Below, piece after piece: positions 1 through 9,284 of a stretch of 64,000 nucleotides of DNA. The stretch covers positions 1-64,000 of the forward strand of contig CALUEY010000039.1 of assembly GCA_944319915.1 (NCBI GenBank), given 5' to 3'. The stretch's first letter is position 1; each line of letters starts with the position of its first letter. The notes below the pieces were generated by a model. That model searched no databases. It was not told where the DNA came from and saw only the letters and a program-made list of their open reading frames with translations. The translations under genes and the position numbers were made by a program. This DNA is from an uncultured Prevotella sp. GTDB taxonomy: Bacteria > Bacteroidota > Bacteroidia > Bacteroidales > Bacteroidaceae.

Positions 1-96
1 CACTATAAAGTTACAACAATTTTCGCTAATCACCAAATTTACAAATAGTTATAATTCATCGAACTCACGTTAAATATTAACTTAAAACAAAGAAAG

Positions 97-414
97 ATGA
101 AACGATTTGCTTTTAAAATGTTCCTGAAAAAAGGATGTGAAGATGAGTATGCAAAGCGCCATGCAGCCATTTGGCCTGAACTCAAACAGATGATTAAAGA
201 GCAAGGTGTCAGCGATTATAGCATATTTTGGGATAAGGATACTAATATATTGTTCGCCATACAAAAATGCGAAAAGGACACAAACAGTCAAGATACCACC
301 AATGTTGACCCAATTACCCAGAAATGGTGGGATGCAATGTCTGACATCATGGAAGTAAATCCTGACAATTCGCCAATAACAGTTCCACTCAAAGAAGTAT
401 TCCACATGGATTAA
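97..414 (+). CDS. rhaM: L-rhamnose mutarotase
   Basis: Interconverts alpha and beta anomers of L-rhamnose in the cytoplasm so that rhamnose isomerase gets its preferred form. The 105-residue protein has the usual family length. It carries the family residues Tyr18 and His22, the IWPEL motif right after them, the paired Trp77-Trp78 and a NPDNSP motif near the C-terminus, all aligned with E. coli YiiL/RhaM as I recall it. It probably belongs to a rhamnose cluster lying left of the window. The 96 bases upstream show no clear TAnnTTTG box. It converges on the Crp/Fnr gene, with a hairpin between. Confidence 0.93.
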   Translation: MKRFAFKMFLKKGCEDEYAKRHAAIWPELKQMIKEQGVSDYSIFWDKDTNILFAIQKCEKDTNSQDTTNVDPITQKWWDAMSDIMEVNPDNSPITVPLKEVFHMD

Positions 415-420
415 CCACAA

Positions 421-467
421 AATGACTCCGTGCGTAGGAACATCCCATTCCAGCGCACGGAGTCATT
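421..467. terminator. Convergent hairpin between rhaM and the Crp-like gene
   Basis: Perfect 14-base arms (AATGACTCCGTGCG at 421-434 and its inverse at 454-467) around a 19-base loop, placed between two convergent genes. There is no T-tract after it on either strand, so it is either a weak bidirectional terminator or an mRNA 3' end stabiliser. Confidence 0.7.
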
Positions 468-502
468 ATGATAAACTATCTGATTCCCACATTGCCAACT
501 TC

Positions 503-1108
503 TCAATCTGTATCGTTCATCAGTGCAGAAGTCCTTACCCTACTCAATGTTTCTGGTGTCATCTGCAAGTAACTTGCAATATAAACCAACGGAGCCCGCA
601 GCACCAATTGAGGCTGGAGCTTCACCAATTTCGCATAACGACTTTGAGCCGATTCGAAACGCAACATATCTGCATGTATTTGGCTCTGTATAAGCGATTC
701 CTCTAATATCTTACGGTAAAGAATCTGTATGTTTAAACTTTTCATTGCCACTTTTTCCAACTGCAGACGTGGTATTGCAAAAATTATCGATGGTTCAAGA
801 GTTACAATATGCAGATGCGTTGGTTTCTCCTTGAAAAGGCTTTCGATGCACATCACGATACTGTTTTCAACAGCCATGTGCTCGGTAAGTTCCTTGTTGT
901 TTTTATAATAGTACTGGCGCACCAGACCCTTTACAATCCAATACAGATGAGTACACACTTCCCCCTCGCTAATTATCTTTTCACCTTTCTGGAATTTCAT
1001 CGGTACCAATATACTTTCCAGAAGGTCTAACTCATCGTGGGTCATTGTGCTATAGCGCCGGGCAAGCTCACGAGCAACATCGCGAGTCGTAATTCCAAAA
1101 CTCACCAT
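503..1108 (-). CDS. Crp/Fnr family transcriptional regulator
   Basis: Probable one-component regulator of 201 residues. Residues about 15-125 form a cyclic-nucleotide-binding-like beta-roll (GEKIISEGE, then the LYWIVKGLVR strand pair). A long helix follows, and a short winged helix-turn-helix sits near residues 172-192 (IASYLQMTPETLSRVR), as in other Bacteroidota Crp-like proteins. The ligand cannot be told from sequence: no Fnr-type cysteine cluster is seen. It starts 25 bases after the lepA stop on the same strand, so it is likely cotranscribed with lepA; that may be incidental to its targets. Confidence 0.85.
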   Translation of the reverse strand: MVSFGITTRDVARELARRYSTMTHDELDLLESILVPMKFQKGEKIISEGEVCTHLYWIVKGLVRQYYYKNNKELTEHMAVENSIVMCIESLFKEKPTHLHIVTLEPSIIFAIPRLQLEKVAMKSLNIQILYRKILEESLIQSQIHADMLRFESAQSRYAKLVKLQPQLVLRAPLVYIASYLQMTPETLSRVRTSALMNDTD

Positions 1109-1133
1109 ACGTTCTCTCCTTTCAACAGTTTAT

Positions 1134-2915
1134 TTAATCCAATTTCAAGACAGCAAGAAAAGCCTTCTGCGGAACTTCTACATTACCGATTTGCTTCATG
1201 CGCTTCTTTCCACGCTTCTGCTTCTCCAAAAGCTTGCGTTTACGGCTGACATCGCCGCCATAGCATTTCGCGGTAACATCCTTGCGCACACATTTCACCG
1301 TTTCGCGGGCAACAATCTTCGCCCCTATTGCTGCCTGTATGGCTATGTCAAACTGCTGCCGCGGAATCAACTCTTTCAACTTTTCACACATTCTCCGCCC
1401 AAACGCTACGGCATTGTCTTGATGAGTAAGTGTAGACAATGCATCGACAGGCTCACCATTAAGCAAGATGTCCAGCTTGACCAGCTTTGACGGGCGAAAG
1501 CAATCAATGTGATAGTCAAACGAAGCATATCCTTTAGATATGCTCTTCAGTTTATCATAAAAGTCTATGACAATCTCACCAAGAGGCAGCATGAAATGCA
1601 GCTCCACCCTATTCCCGCTCACATATTGCTGGTCGATAAGCTCCCCACGTTTGTCAAGGCACAGTTTCATTATAGGCCCAATATAGTCAGACGCTGTAAT
1701 TATCGATGCCCGTATATATGGCTCCTCTATATGGTCAATCATAGTTTGGTCCGGCAGTCCAGACGGATTATGCACCTCTTTTACTCCTCCTTGCTTGTCA
1801 TAACACATATATGATACATTAGGAACAGTCGTAATGACATCCATGTTGAACTCACGGTCAAGACGTTCTTGGATTATCTCCATGTGAAGCAATCCAAGGA
1901 ATCCACATCTGAATCCAAAACCAAGAGCCACCGACGATTCAGGTGAAAATGTGAGGGAAGCGTCGTTAAGCTGAAGTTTCTCCAAAGACGCCCTTAGGTT
2001 CTCGTATTCAGCCGGGTCTATAGGGTACACTCCAGCAAAGACCATTGGCTTTACTTCCTGAAAGCCTGCTATAGCTTTCTCACATGGGCGGGCAATGTGG
2101 GTGATGGTGTCTCCCACCTTTACCTCCTTGCTGTCCTTTATCCCGCTGATGATATACCCAACATCGCCAGTTCCAAGCTGCTTGCGTGGGATCATGTCCA
2201 TCTTAAGCACACCGATTTCGTCTGCCTCATACTCCATTCCAGTGTTGAAGAACTTAACCTTATCACCTTGCCGAAGCACCCCATTCTCTATTTTGAAATA
2301 AGCTATGATACCTCTGAACGAATTGAAAACAGAGTCAAAAATCAATGCCTGTAGCGGAGCGTCTGCATCACCCGACGGACATGGAATTCGCTCCACCACT
2401 GCATCAAGAATCTGCTGAACACCCTCGCCAGTCTTGCCGCTGGCCCTGATTATGTCAGAACGTTCGCAGCCAATGAGGTCAACGATTTCGTCCTCTACCT
2501 CATCTGGCATTGCGCTTGGCATATCAATCTTGTTTATTACGGGTATTATCTCAAGGTTATGGTCGATGGCCATATACAAGTTCGAAATCGTCTGCGCCTG
2601 CACTCCCTGTGTGGCGTCAACAACCAGCAGCGCACCTTCACAGGCTGCTATACTGCGTGACACTTCATACGAAAAGTCTACATGACCCGGAGTGTCAATA
2701 AGATTGAGGACAAACTTCTCGCCTTTATACACATATTCCATTTGGATGGCATGGCTCTTTATCGTGATGCCACGCTCCCGTTCCAAGTCCATGTCGTCAA
2801 GCATCTGGCCATTGGTTACTTGAATGGTGTTGGTATATTCAAGCATACGGTCGGCCAAGGTCGACTTTCCATGGTCAATATGCGCAATAATACAAAAATT
2901 TCTTATGTGGTTCAT
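1134..2915 (-). CDS. lepA: Elongation factor 4 (LepA), translational GTPase
   Basis: Membrane-associated GTPase that back-translocates or remodels stalled ribosomes. Its 593 residues match the family. The G1 motif AHIDHGKST is at residues 11-19, followed by the G2/G3 region (DTPGH) and NKID. The C-terminal LepA-specific domain ends in the lysine/arginine-rich stretch near [16 protein letters not shown]. The frame stays open 222 bases further upstream, but the ATG at 2915 gives the canonical [12 protein letters not shown] start and lies 30 bases downstream of a strong promoter, so the longer form is rejected. Confidence 0.97.
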   Translation of the reverse strand: MNHIRNFCIIAHIDHGKSTLADRMLEYTNTIQVTNGQMLDDMDLERERGITIKSHAIQMEYVYKGEKFVLNLIDTPGHVDFSYEVSRSIAACEGALLVVDATQGVQAQTISNLYMAIDHNLEIIPVINKIDMPSAMPDEVEDEIVDLIGCERSDIIRASGKTGEGVQQILDAVVERIPCPSGDADAPLQALIFDSVFNSFRGIIAYFKIENGVLRQGDKVKFFNTGMEYEADEIGVLKMDMIPRKQLGTGDVGYIISGIKDSKEVKVGDTITHIARPCEKAIAGFQEVKPMVFAGVYPIDPAEYENLRASLEKLQLNDASLTFSPESSVALGFGFRCGFLGLLHMEIIQERLDREFNMDVITTVPNVSYMCYDKQGGVKEVHNPSGLPDQTMIDHIEEPYIRASIITASDYIGPIMKLCLDKRGELIDQQYVSGNRVELHFMLPLGEIVIDFYDKLKSISKGYASFDYHIDCFRPSKLVKLDILLNGEPVDALSTLTHQDNAVAFGRRMCEKLKELIPRQQFDIAIQAAIGAKIVARETVKCVRKDVTAKCYGGDVSRKRKLLEKQKRGKKRMKQIGNVEVPQKAFLAVLKLD

Positions 2916-2944
2916 CCTTAAGCAAAAATTCGATATTTTATGTA

Positions 2945-2975
2945 CAAAGATACTGTAATTAGGCCAAAGTTCAAA
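2945..2975 (-). promoter_or_regulatory. Promoter of lepA
   Basis: Read on the minus strand: TTTG (2975-2972), 19 bases, TATCTTTG (2952-2945). Both Bacteroidota sigma boxes match exactly, 30 bases before the lepA ATG. Confidence 0.85.
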
Positions 2976-3080
2976 ATAAATTGAGATATATTTTATACCG
3001 ATAACTTTATGATTTGGATATTTGTTTTTTAATTCGTGTAAAAACAAAGAATGACAATCGAGCATTTCACAAGATTTTCT

Positions 3081-3088
3081 TAACTTTG
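3081..3088 (+). promoter_or_regulatory. -7 box of the small lipoprotein gene
   Basis: TAACTTTG fits TAnnTTTG exactly and lies 23 bases before the ATG at 3112. No TTTG is seen at the expected -33 position, so the promoter may be weak or regulated. Confidence 0.6.
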
Positions 3089-3111
3089 CATCACCAAACT
3101 TTATAGCAATC

Positions 3112-3501
3112 ATGAAGAAAGCTTTTTTAATACTCATCCTGTCAGGATCATTGTTTGCCTGTCAAGAAAGCCTGGAGGAGAGGTGCTATCGGGAAGCAAA
3201 GGAATACACGAAAAAGAAATGCCCGGCGCCTATTGGCCCCAACATAGTAATAGACAGCATGGCGTTTGATCGCGCCACTCGCACCTTGCACTATTACTAT
3301 ACCATTAAAAACAGCACCGATGGCGAAATATCCCTTGACAAGTCTGCTGCGTACACGATGTTGTTAGAACAAGTAAAGAATGCCACGTCAACAAAAGAAT
3401 ATAAAGATGCAGGCTTTAACTTCACATACACTTACTATTCAGAAAAAGGAAAGGATAAGGCATTCTTTGAAGCTACTTTCACAAAAAAAGACTATCAATG
3501 A
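3112..3501 (+). CDS. Hypothetical small lipoprotein
   Basis: Family not recognised. The 129-residue product starts with a lipoprotein signal ([17 protein letters not shown], lipobox SLFAC, Cys17), so it is probably anchored in a cell-envelope membrane. The mature part has two more early cysteines ([13 protein letters not shown]) that could form a disulfide, then an alternating hydrophobic/polar pattern suggesting a small beta-rich domain ([21 protein letters not shown]). It has its own promoter and diverges from lepA; no neighbour hints at a function. Confidence 0.75.
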   Translation: MKKAFLILILSGSLFACQESLEERCYREAKEYTKKKCPAPIGPNIVIDSMAFDRATRTLHYYYTIKNSTDGEISLDKSAAYTMLLEQVKNATSTKEYKDAGFNFTYTYYSEKGKDKAFFEATFTKKDYQ

Positions 3502-3804
3502 GCAATCGGCAGCCTATATTCTGCATATAGTGCAATGTTCGGCCACAAATATTTAGAGCCTATGCCCTACCCCATTCTATCCGTTTCGTTCACCACAAAT
3601 CAGTCGTTAGAGCGCCATTTCCACATATAACACCATTAGTTGGCCCCATCCATCTTCCGCACTGTTGCAGCCTGCTTGCTTCACGCTTTTCCCGAATTAG
3701 CTCACTACATCATCCGCAAAAGCGGAAAGCAATTGGCCTGACAGCGGCACGGAATCTGAGTAAATCGTAACGACAGATTGGGGTGCAAAGCAATTATGAC
3801 ATCA
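3502..3804. other. Gene-free stretch
   Basis: About 300 bases between the lipoprotein gene and the yebC terminator. Frames are short and broken. I see no promoter box, repeat unit or RNA fold that I can support here. Confidence 0.6.
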
Positions 3805-3843
3805 AACGGGGATGCCCTGCTCTATTGCATCGGCATCCCCGTT
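3805..3843 (-). terminator. Hairpin behind yebC
   Basis: Twelve-base perfect arms (AACGGGGATGCC at 3805-3816 and its inverse at 3832-3843) around a 15-base loop, 37 bases past the yebC stop. The T-tract is poor. Confidence 0.65.
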
Positions 3844-3879
3844 CATAATATAAAAATACCTTTGTTCAAAGCGCGAGAA

Positions 3880-4611
3880 TCATTCATCCTCAGGCTTCAT
3901 GTTTGTATATACATTCTGCACGTCATCGTCATCCTCAAGCAAGTCCACCATCTTGTTGATAGTCTCGCGCTGCTCAGGAGTAACCTCCTTCAAATCGTTT
4001 GGTATGCGGGTGAACTCAGCCCCCGTAACCTCCAGGCCTAAGCCTTCAAGATGCTTTTGAATGTCGCTGAAACTTGTAGGTTCGCCATAGATAGTTACCT
4101 CTCCGGCCTCGTCATCAACATCATACTCGTCATCCACTCCGAAATCGATAAGTTCAAGTATCAAGTCGTCCATGTCAAGCCCGTCCCTCTTCTTGAACGT
4201 GAAGACACACTTGTAGTCAAACAAGAATGACAATGAGCCTTGCGTGCCAAGGTTGCCACTAAACTTGTTGAACACGGCGCGCACATTAGCCACAGTCCTT
4301 GTTGTATTGTCTGTTGCCGCATCTACGAACACAGCGATTCCGTGAGGCCCATAACCCTCATAAGTAACTTCCTTGAAGTCTTTCTGGTCTTTGCCCAATG
4401 CATTCTTTATGGCTCGCTCAATGTTGGCGTTTGGCATGTTCTCACGCTTCGCAGTCTGTATTATTGCGCGCAGGTGAGGATTGTTTTCCGGCTCAGGGCC
4501 TCCGGCCTTCACGGCTATAGCAATCTGCTTTCCAATCTTTGTAAACGTGCGGGCCATGTGCCCCCATCTTTTCAGTTTTGTCGCTTTTCGGTATTCAAAT
4601 GCTCTTCCCAT
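3880..4611 (-). CDS. YebC/PmpR family protein
   Basis: Member of the YebC (TACO1-like) family of 243 residues. Family members bind DNA or act at the ribosome, where recent work links them to relief of stalling at proline-rich stretches; older work describes transcriptional roles. Visible family marks are the basic N-terminus (MGRAFEYRKATKLKRWGHMARTF split over residues 1-23), the NPHLRAII and MPNANIERAI helices, YEGYGPHGIA, and a long acidic C-terminus. It begins 11 bases after the pheT stop and is probably expressed with pheT, a pairing that suits a translation role. Confidence 0.93.
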   Translation of the reverse strand: MGRAFEYRKATKLKRWGHMARTFTKIGKQIAIAVKAGGPEPENNPHLRAIIQTAKRENMPNANIERAIKNALGKDQKDFKEVTYEGYGPHGIAVFVDAATDNTTRTVANVRAVFNKFSGNLGTQGSLSFLFDYKCVFTFKKRDGLDMDDLILELIDFGVDDEYDVDDEAGEVTIYGEPTSFSDIQKHLEGLGLEVTGAEFTRIPNDLKEVTPEQRETINKMVDLLEDDDDVQNVYTNMKPEDE

Positions 4612-4622
4612 TGGAGTTTCTA

Positions 4623-7085
4623 TTAACGGAGCTGTGCCCCAAGTTTATTTTTAAAGTTCGTTATCAATTTATTCATTATGCCGTCTATCTGCTTGTCGTT
4701 AAGCGTCTTGGCTTCATCTTGCAAAATGAAGTTGACTGCATAGCTTTTCTTTCCGGCGGGAAGGTTCTTCCCCTCATACACGTCAAACAGCTCCACTGCC
4801 TTAAGCAGTTTCTTTTCGCTCTGCCGTGCAACTTCCTCGATTGAGGAAAACTCTACGCTTTCGTCAACGAGGAGTGCAAGGTCACGGCTCACAGACGGGA
4901 ACTTGCTTATTTCAGAATACAGCACCTGATTCTTTGCAACAGCCTTCATGAGCGCAGTCCAATCAAGCTCGGCATAATACACAGGCTTGGCAATATCCAA
5001 AGCCTTAAGCAGGTTGCCGCTTACCACACCCATGTCCACTAGCTTCTTCCCTCCGCGGTTTTCTACTGTTATCCCGGTTGAGAAAATGTCGCTCTCGCTT
5101 TTTTTGCGCACTAAAGCCTCGGGCTTTACGCCAATGCGTTCCAAAACATTGCGCACGTATGCAGCAAGCTCATAGAAACTGCTCTCCTCATCAGGATGCG
5201 CCCAGCTGCCCTCAACGCGCTTGCCAGTAATCCACAGGCCAAGGTGATAGTCTTCCTTGTAAGCGGCAATGGGGTTATCGGCATTCTTCTTAGCCTCACT
5301 GTAGTTGTACACGTTGCCGAATTCAAAGAATCGCAGGTTAGGAATTTTGCGCTTCACATTGTGCTCAATGCTTTCAAGACCGCCGAAAAGCAAAGTCTGG
5401 CGCATCACGTTGAGGTCTGTGCTCAACGGATTCATTATCTTCACACAATTTTCCAAGCGGAAAGTTTCCTGCATCTCGTAGTAAGCCCCCCGCGTAAGCG
5501 AATTGTTAAGGATTTCATTGAAGCCACAGCCAACGAGCTGCTCACCAACAACGTTTGCCAGTTTGTGCTTGCGATCTTCATCGCCCTTTACCACCAGGCA
5601 GCCTTTCAGCTGCGATGGAATTTCCACATTGTTGTATCCATATATGCGGAGGATGTCTTCCACCACATCACATGGCCTCTGCACATCAACCCTGTAAGCA
5701 GGCACTTCAAGGCTTATTCCATCTGCAGATTCTGCCGTAATCTTCATGTCAAGGCTCTGGCATATCGATTTTATCTGTTCGGCCGGAATCTCCTTTCCTA
5801 CGATACCATTCACATAGTCATATTTCAAGTCAACCTTGAAACCAGTCAGTGGCTCGGGGTACTCGTCACGGATTTCCATTGAAACACGCCCCCCGGCAAG
5901 CTCCTTGCACAGTATGGCAGCTTGCTTCAATGCATAAATTACGCCTTCCGGATCGATGCCGCGCTCAAAGCGGAACGAAGAATCGGTGCTAAGTCCATGG
6001 CGACGGGCACTCTTGCGAATCCACGTGGGATGGAAATATGCGCTCTCGAGCACAACGTTTTTCGTTGTCTCATACGTTCCGCTTCCCTTACCGCCAAACA
6101 CCCCTGCTATGCACATTGGCTCTTCTGCATTGCATATGCTGAGGTCGTGTGTTCCGAGCACGTGCTCGGCCCCGTCGAGCGTCACGAACTTGGTACCTTC
6201 AGGCTGGGTGCGGACCACTATTTTATGCCCTGTCACCATGTCGGCATCAAAGCAGTGCATAGGCTGCCCATATGCCATCATGATATAGTTTGTTATGTCT
6301 ACGATGTTGTTTATCGGCCTAAGACCTATCACGCGCAACTTGTTTTGCAGCCATTCGGGGCTCTCCTTCACGTCGCACCCTGTTATGCTGACACAAGCAT
6401 AGCGCTTGCAGGCATCGCGGTTGACTATTTCCACATCGATTGGCAAGTCATGATTGTCAACGGCAAACTTGCTACAGTCCGGGCGGTGCAGGCTGGTTTC
6501 ATGGCCATTGCACTTTAGCCATGCATACAAGTCACGGGCAACCCCCCAGTGCGACAAAGCATCTGCCCTGTTAGCCGTTATGTCTATCTCTATCAGCCAG
6601 TCGCTATCCAAGTGGTAATAGTCGGCAGCAGGCTGTCCAACCGGGGCATCGTCAGGCAGGACAATGATGCCATCGTGGCTTGTGCCTACCCCAATCTCGT
6701 CCTCTGCACATATCATGCCATAGCTGTCAACGCCACGCAGCTTAGACTTCTTGATGACAAACTCCTTGTCACCATCATAGAGCACACACCCCAAGTCGGC
6801 TACAATTACCTTTTGCCCCGCAGCCACATTAGGTGCGCCGCAAACAATCTGCGACGGAACGTCGCGCCCAAGGTCAACGGTTGTAACATGAAGATGGTCG
6901 GAATTGGGATGTGCCTCGCACGTAAGCACCTTGCCCACATATAGGCCCTTAAGTCCGCCTTTTATGCTTTGCACCTCTTCCAAGGCATCCACCTCAAGCC
7001 CGGTGGAAGTCAAGGCATCGCAAACTTGCTGTGGAGTAAGGTCAAAGTCAACGTACTCTTTAAGCCACTTGTACGAAATATTCAT
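4623..7085 (-). CDS. pheT: Phenylalanine-tRNA ligase beta subunit
   Basis: Beta chain of the alpha2-beta2 phenylalanyl-tRNA synthetase. It is 820 residues long, a full-length bacterial PheT. Domain order: N-terminal coiled segment, EMAP-like tRNA-binding domain about 40-155 (LTCEAHPNSDHLHVTTVDLG), B3/B4 editing domain about 205-375, B5 domain about 400-475, catalytic-like core, and the C-terminal ferredoxin-like anticodon-binding domain from about 725 (YSEISKFPSVSRDLALLVD). pheS is not in the window, so the subunits are unlinked here, as in other Bacteroidales. yebC follows immediately. Confidence 0.97.
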   Translation of the reverse strand: MNISYKWLKEYVDFDLTPQQVCDALTSTGLEVDALEEVQSIKGGLKGLYVGKVLTCEAHPNSDHLHVTTVDLGRDVPSQIVCGAPNVAAGQKVIVADLGCVLYDGDKEFVIKKSKLRGVDSYGMICAEDEIGVGTSHDGIIVLPDDAPVGQPAADYYHLDSDWLIEIDITANRADALSHWGVARDLYAWLKCNGHETSLHRPDCSKFAVDNHDLPIDVEIVNRDACKRYACVSITGCDVKESPEWLQNKLRVIGLRPINNIVDITNYIMMAYGQPMHCFDADMVTGHKIVVRTQPEGTKFVTLDGAEHVLGTHDLSICNAEEPMCIAGVFGGKGSGTYETTKNVVLESAYFHPTWIRKSARRHGLSTDSSFRFERGIDPEGVIYALKQAAILCKELAGGRVSMEIRDEYPEPLTGFKVDLKYDYVNGIVGKEIPAEQIKSICQSLDMKITAESADGISLEVPAYRVDVQRPCDVVEDILRIYGYNNVEIPSQLKGCLVVKGDEDRKHKLANVVGEQLVGCGFNEILNNSLTRGAYYEMQETFRLENCVKIMNPLSTDLNVMRQTLLFGGLESIEHNVKRKIPNLRFFEFGNVYNYSEAKKNADNPIAAYKEDYHLGLWITGKRVEGSWAHPDEESSFYELAAYVRNVLERIGVKPEALVRKKSESDIFSTGITVENRGGKKLVDMGVVSGNLLKALDIAKPVYYAELDWTALMKAVAKNQVLYSEISKFPSVSRDLALLVDESVEFSSIEEVARQSEKKLLKAVELFDVYEGKNLPAGKKSYAVNFILQDEAKTLNDKQIDGIMNKLITNFKNKLGAQLR

Positions 7086-7119
7086 TGTCGCGAATCTTTA
7101 TTTTAACCAAATTTCGCCG

Positions 7120-7151
7120 CAAAAATACTAATTTTCTGCCATGTGTGCAAA
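7120..7151 (-). promoter_or_regulatory. Promoter of pheT-yebC
   Basis: On the minus strand: TTTG (7151-7148), 20 bases, TATTTTTG (7127-7120), 35 bases before the pheT ATG. Both boxes match exactly. Confidence 0.83.
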
Positions 7152-7210
7152 TTTTTGCGGCTATGTTTCCATCTGCTTGTCGCCATATCCCCATATTTAC
7201 TTCGCCCGGT

Positions 7211-8782
7211 TCACTTACCCTTCATGTATTCGGCGCACATCTCTGCACAGCGCTCGCCGTCAACAGCAGCCGAGACTATGCCGCCTGCATATCCGGCGCC
7301 CTCTCCGCAGGGGAACAGCCCTCCGATACGGACGTGCATCAGCGTAGTGGCATCGCGAACGATGCGCACCGGAGCCGATGTGCGTGTCTCTACGGCTATC
7401 AGCACAGCCTCGTTGGTGAGGAAGCCGCGGCTCATGCGCCCAAACGTCTTGAGCCCTTCGCGCAGCCTGCCAGAAACAGCACTTGGCAGCCAAAAATGCA
7501 GTGGCGATGATATCAGGCCGGGCGAATAGGAACTGCGCGGCAAGTCGTAGCTGAGACGCCCGTTAACAAAGTCGGCCATGCGCTGTGCCGGGGCTGTTTG
7601 CTTCATGTTACCCTGCATCCAGCAGTCGCGTTCAAGCTGCTCTTGCCAGTACATCATCTTCAGCGGGCCGTCGCCTTGTATGTCATCAGTACGAGTCTCT
7701 ACCACCATGCCACTGTTAGACCACTGTCCGTTACGGTTGCTCGGGCTCATTCCATTGACCACTATTTGCCCTTTGCCTGTAGCTGCGGGGATTACGAATC
7801 CGCCGGGACACATACAGAACGAATAGACACCGCGCCCGTCGACCTGCGTCACGAATGAGTATTCGGCAGCAGGAAGATATTTGCCGCGCCCGTTGGGGTT
7901 GTGGTATTGTATGCGGTCTATTAGTTCGGCCGGATGTTCAAGCCTCACACCAACGGCAATGCCTTTGGCTTCCATTTCAACCTTTGCTTCATCAAGATAG
8001 CGGTAAACATCTCTTGCTGAATGTCCTGTGGCCAATATCACAGGGCCATGCACGGTCAGCTGGCAGCCACTGCGCAAGTCTGTAGCCCCTATTCCCTCCA
8101 CAATGCCGTCACCACTTATCAACAGCCTGTCCATGCGCGTCTGGTGGCGCACCTCCCCACCCGACTTTATAATCGTATTGCGCATCCGCTCTATTACACC
8201 AGGCAGCTTGTCGGTGCCTATATGAGGGTGGGCATCGGCCATGATGGCCGTCGGGGCTCCATGCTGGCAAAACACCCCAAGTATCTTTTCAACGTTGCCA
8301 CGTTTCTTGCTGCGGGTGTATAGTTTTCCATCAGAATAAGCCCCGGCGCCGCCCTCGCCAAAACAATAATTGCTTTCGCCGTCCACCTGCTGTTGCCGCG
8401 AAATGGCAGCAATGTCTTTTTTCCGTTCCCGCACGTCTTTGCCCCTTTCTACTACAACGGGGCGCAACCCAAGTTCAATCAGCCTGAGAGCAGCGAAAAG
8501 GCCTCCCGGGCCTTCGCCAACCACGACCACCTGTTTTCCGCCCGACACGTCGGGATACTCAACCGGCACATACGGCAGGTCGGCAGGTTGTTCGTTGATG
8601 TATACGCGCACCTTTAGGTTTACGTATATTGTGCGCTGACGCGCATCAATGCTCCTCCGCAATATCCTCATGGCCGTTACCGTGCGCACATCAAAGCCGT
8701 GCTCACGTGCCAAATAGTCACACACCCCCTTTTCGCTGGCCGCCACATTCGGCAGCACACGTATCTGATATTCATTCACCAT
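7211..8782 (-). CDS. FAD-dependent dehydrogenase, COG2509 type
   Basis: Uncharacterised flavoprotein of 523 residues. An N-terminal domain of about 80 residues (YQIRVLP..., RSIDARQRTIYV) precedes a dinucleotide-binding motif VVVGEGPGG near residues 86-94. Then come CFGEGGAGAYSDGKL near 140 and a C-terminal flavin motif (GGLFPCGEGAGYAGGI). The substrate is unknown; some annotators link this family to mercuric-reductase-like or NAD(P)/FAD oxidoreductases without biochemical proof. The frame opens at 8860, but the ATG at 8782 (MVNEYQIRVLP) matches where the family starts. An exact promoter lies 121 bases upstream of that ATG. Confidence 0.88.
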   Translation of the reverse strand: MVNEYQIRVLPNVAASEKGVCDYLAREHGFDVRTVTAMRILRRSIDARQRTIYVNLKVRVYINEQPADLPYVPVEYPDVSGGKQVVVVGEGPGGLFAALRLIELGLRPVVVERGKDVRERKKDIAAISRQQQVDGESNYCFGEGGAGAYSDGKLYTRSKKRGNVEKILGVFCQHGAPTAIMADAHPHIGTDKLPGVIERMRNTIIKSGGEVRHQTRMDRLLISGDGIVEGIGATDLRSGCQLTVHGPVILATGHSARDVYRYLDEAKVEMEAKGIAVGVRLEHPAELIDRIQYHNPNGRGKYLPAAEYSFVTQVDGRGVYSFCMCPGGFVIPAATGKGQIVVNGMSPSNRNGQWSNSGMVVETRTDDIQGDGPLKMMYWQEQLERDCWMQGNMKQTAPAQRMADFVNGRLSYDLPRSSYSPGLISSPLHFWLPSAVSGRLREGLKTFGRMSRGFLTNEAVLIAVETRTSAPVRIVRDATTLMHVRIGGLFPCGEGAGYAGGIVSAAVDGERCAEMCAEYMKGK

Positions 8783-8902
8783 AGTCGCTGTTGTGTCTGA
8801 TGTTAACGCAATGTTCATCCTGCCCGGGTATTCAGCCGTAACCAGATGCCACACTATCAATGCCTAAGTCAGATAAATAGGACCCAGTCATTGTTTCACC
8901 TG

Positions 8903-8933
8903 CAAAATTAAACAAATCTCGGCAAACGGCAAA
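8903..8933 (-). promoter_or_regulatory. Promoter of the COG2509 dehydrogenase
   Basis: Minus strand: TTTG (8933-8930), 19 bases, TAATTTTG (8910-8903), an exact match to both boxes. The first possible 22-base repeat unit starts only 6 bases further upstream. Confidence 0.78.
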
Positions 8934-8938
8934 ACCCA

Positions 8939-9137
8939 TGTTTTGCAAACAGCCAAAGCGAGAAAAAGTTTTGTAAAAAATATCGCATTACGAAGCTCAC
9001 GAAGTGCAAAACGGCCAATCAACTGATAACCAACACATTGTGCCTCTGCCTTTTTTAGCTTTCAAAAAGCACCGTTTTGCATTGCCAAAGAGGCCGTCTT
9101 GAAGCGCAAGAACGGCCGTTTGGCAATGCAAAACGGT
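8939..9137. repeat. 22-base periodic array, copy 1, with a long hairpin
   Basis: Units of exactly 22 bases at 9071-9092, 9093-9114 and 9115-9136 follow the pattern (A/G)CCGTTTTGCA, variable core, AAAnG. Degenerate units can be traced back in register, with a clear one at 8939-8960. The outer units fold on each other: ACCGTTTTGCATTGCCAAA (9071-9089) pairs perfectly with 9119-9137, and the central unit closes the loop (GGCCGTCTTG against CAAGAACGGCC). The result is one nearly continuous stem. It lies behind the esterase gene and could also end its transcript. Confidence 0.75.
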
Positions 9138-9284
9138 AGGTGACATTGTTCCAAAGGAGTTTCCGTAAACTAATTTTACTTCCTTGACAGCTCTGTAGAA
9201 CCATGCCAATCATGGCAGCCGCCACAAGTTAGGCAACGTGCCTGCCAACAGTTGGCTTTTCCAAATAGCCGTATGTAGCAACGG

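Noticed and set aside
82..420. 112-codon minus frame opposite rhaM
   Set aside because: Antisense shadow of a gene that matches RhaM over its full length.
2916..3137. N-terminal extension of LepA
   Set aside because: It crosses the lepA promoter, and LepA of other bacteria begins at the chosen MNHIRN.
3502..3804. tRNA or small RNA in the gap before yebC
   Set aside because: No cloverleaf, no TTC-type arm and no promoter box could be found by eye.
9005..9209. Minus-strand small frames over the 22-base arrays (here, and at 34412-34651 and 57044-57235) with similar Leu/Cys-rich translations such as GLF-N-KR
   Set aside because: The likeness follows from the DNA repeat. A period of 22 shifts frame at every unit, so no single frame is conserved, and no start signals are seen.
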